From contig CACDQQ010000009.1 of NCBI GenBank assembly GCA_902555065.1, positions 1-33,172 on the forward strand: a stretch of 33,172 nt of DNA, read 5' to 3'. The notes beneath the pieces were generated by a model. It was not told the DNA's origin. It searched no databases and saw only the letters and a program-made list of their open reading frames with translations. The translations under genes were made by a program, and so were the position numbers. Below are positions 32,829-33,172 of this stretch, one piece after another; the first letter of the stretch is position 1, and each line of letters opens with the position of its first letter. Source of the DNA: an uncultured Pelagibacteraceae bacterium. Its GTDB lineage: Bacteria; Pseudomonadota; Alphaproteobacteria; Pelagibacterales; Pelagibacteraceae.

Positions 32829-33172
32829 TTACTTATTTTTGAATTTTGGTTTTGTTTTATTTAAGAAAGATTGATATCCAATTTTAAAGTCTTGTGTATC
32901 GTAGCATTTGTAACCAAGATTATTTATTTTTTCTGTGACTTTTCCATTTTTTAAGATGTTTCTTGCAAATTGCTTATGCCACCTTGCAACTTTTGGAGCA
33001 CCTTCACATATAAGTTCTGCTGATTTATAAGTTTCTTTTTCAACATCTTTATCATTAACCACTCTATTAACTAGCCTCTTCTGAAACGCTTCATCAGCTC
33101 CAAATACTCTTCCTTCAAATAATATTTCCATTGCAGTCGTGTAATTGGTTACTTTTAAAAGTACCTCAAGTT
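32829..33172 (-). CDS. Enoyl-CoA hydratase/isomerase family, C-terminal part
   Basis: The frame is open to the window edge, beginning LEVLLKVTNYTTAMEIL, so the gene is cut at its 5' end; about 114 residues are visible. The block ILFEGRVFGADEAFQKRLVNRVV matches the crotonase-family C-terminal region (usually GR-F-A-EA-x-GLVN-VV). A later K-FARNILK helix also fits. The oxyanion-hole and catalytic glutamate regions lie outside the window. The internal ATG at 33129-33131 is not the true start. It precedes the CoA-transferase by three bases. Confidence 0.82.
   Translation of the reverse strand, partial: LEVLLKVTNYTTAMEILFEGRVFGADEAFQKRLVNRVVNDKDVEKETYKSAELICEGAPKVARWHKQFARNILKNGKVTEKINNLGYKCYDTQDFKIGYQSFLNKTKPKFKNK

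Noticed and set aside
32467..32874. 135-residue plus-strand open frame
   Set aside because: Antisense to the CoA-transferase, rich in hydrophobic residues as expected for reverse reading, no family features.

Overview
The window is strongly AT-rich and gene-dense, with spacers of 0-25 bases inside operons, many overlapping start/stop codons and no interval over 300 bases without a gene. Codon choice (AAA, TTA, ATT, AAT), gene content (Ugp and TRAP uptake systems, GMC oxidoreductase, TerC, ectoine-hydrolase-like M24 protein) and compactness suggest a streamlined marine alphaproteobacterium of the SAR11/Pelagibacterales type. That assignment is inference; there is no rRNA in the window. I see no tRNA, rRNA, CRISPR, insertion sequence or phage gene.

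Region 1 (about 94-11522) is a glycerol-phosphate/phosphodiester island. On the minus strand, in transcription order, are ugpB, ugpA, two tandem ugpE-type permeases, ugpC, a cytosolic glycerophosphodiesterase (ugpQ), a 2H phosphoesterase, then after a 199-base gap an exported 5'-nucleotidase and glycerol kinase. glpD, without its usual C-terminal domain, diverges on the plus strand. Together they could import glycerol-3-phosphate or intact glycerophosphodiesters, release the head group and feed dihydroxyacetone phosphate into central metabolism while supplying phosphate.

Region 2 (11528-13486) holds a family 5 uracil-DNA glycosylase, a YbgC-type thioesterase, an exported DUF3047 protein and a probable 43-residue membrane peptide.

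Region 3 (13483-24868) is a pair of divergent operons. The minus-strand unit encodes a TRAP transporter (dctP, dctQ, dctM), an NCS1 permease and a zinc alcohol dehydrogenase. The plus-strand unit encodes a GMC oxidoreductase, TerC, an SDR, an exported M23 peptidase-like protein, a 2-keto-4-pentenoate-hydratase-like protein and an M24 protein. It looks like uptake and oxidation of an unidentified organic acid or alcohol.

Region 4 (24875-33172) has an exported orphan, a renalase-like flavoprotein and serine-glyoxylate aminotransferase on the minus strand; a mandelate-racemase-type enolase and a GlcD/GlcF-like (YdiJ-type) dehydrogenase on the plus strand; then a class III CoA-transferase and the end of an enoyl-CoA hydratase on the minus strand.

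The most unusual signals are: two solute-binding-protein genes (ugpB, dctP) bracketed alike by a shared upstream 12-mer and a hairpin just after the stop codon; a tandem ugpE duplication paired with a UgpA that lacks the EAA-loop glycine; a GlpD without its C-terminal domain; and two short GC-rich codon runs inside dctM.
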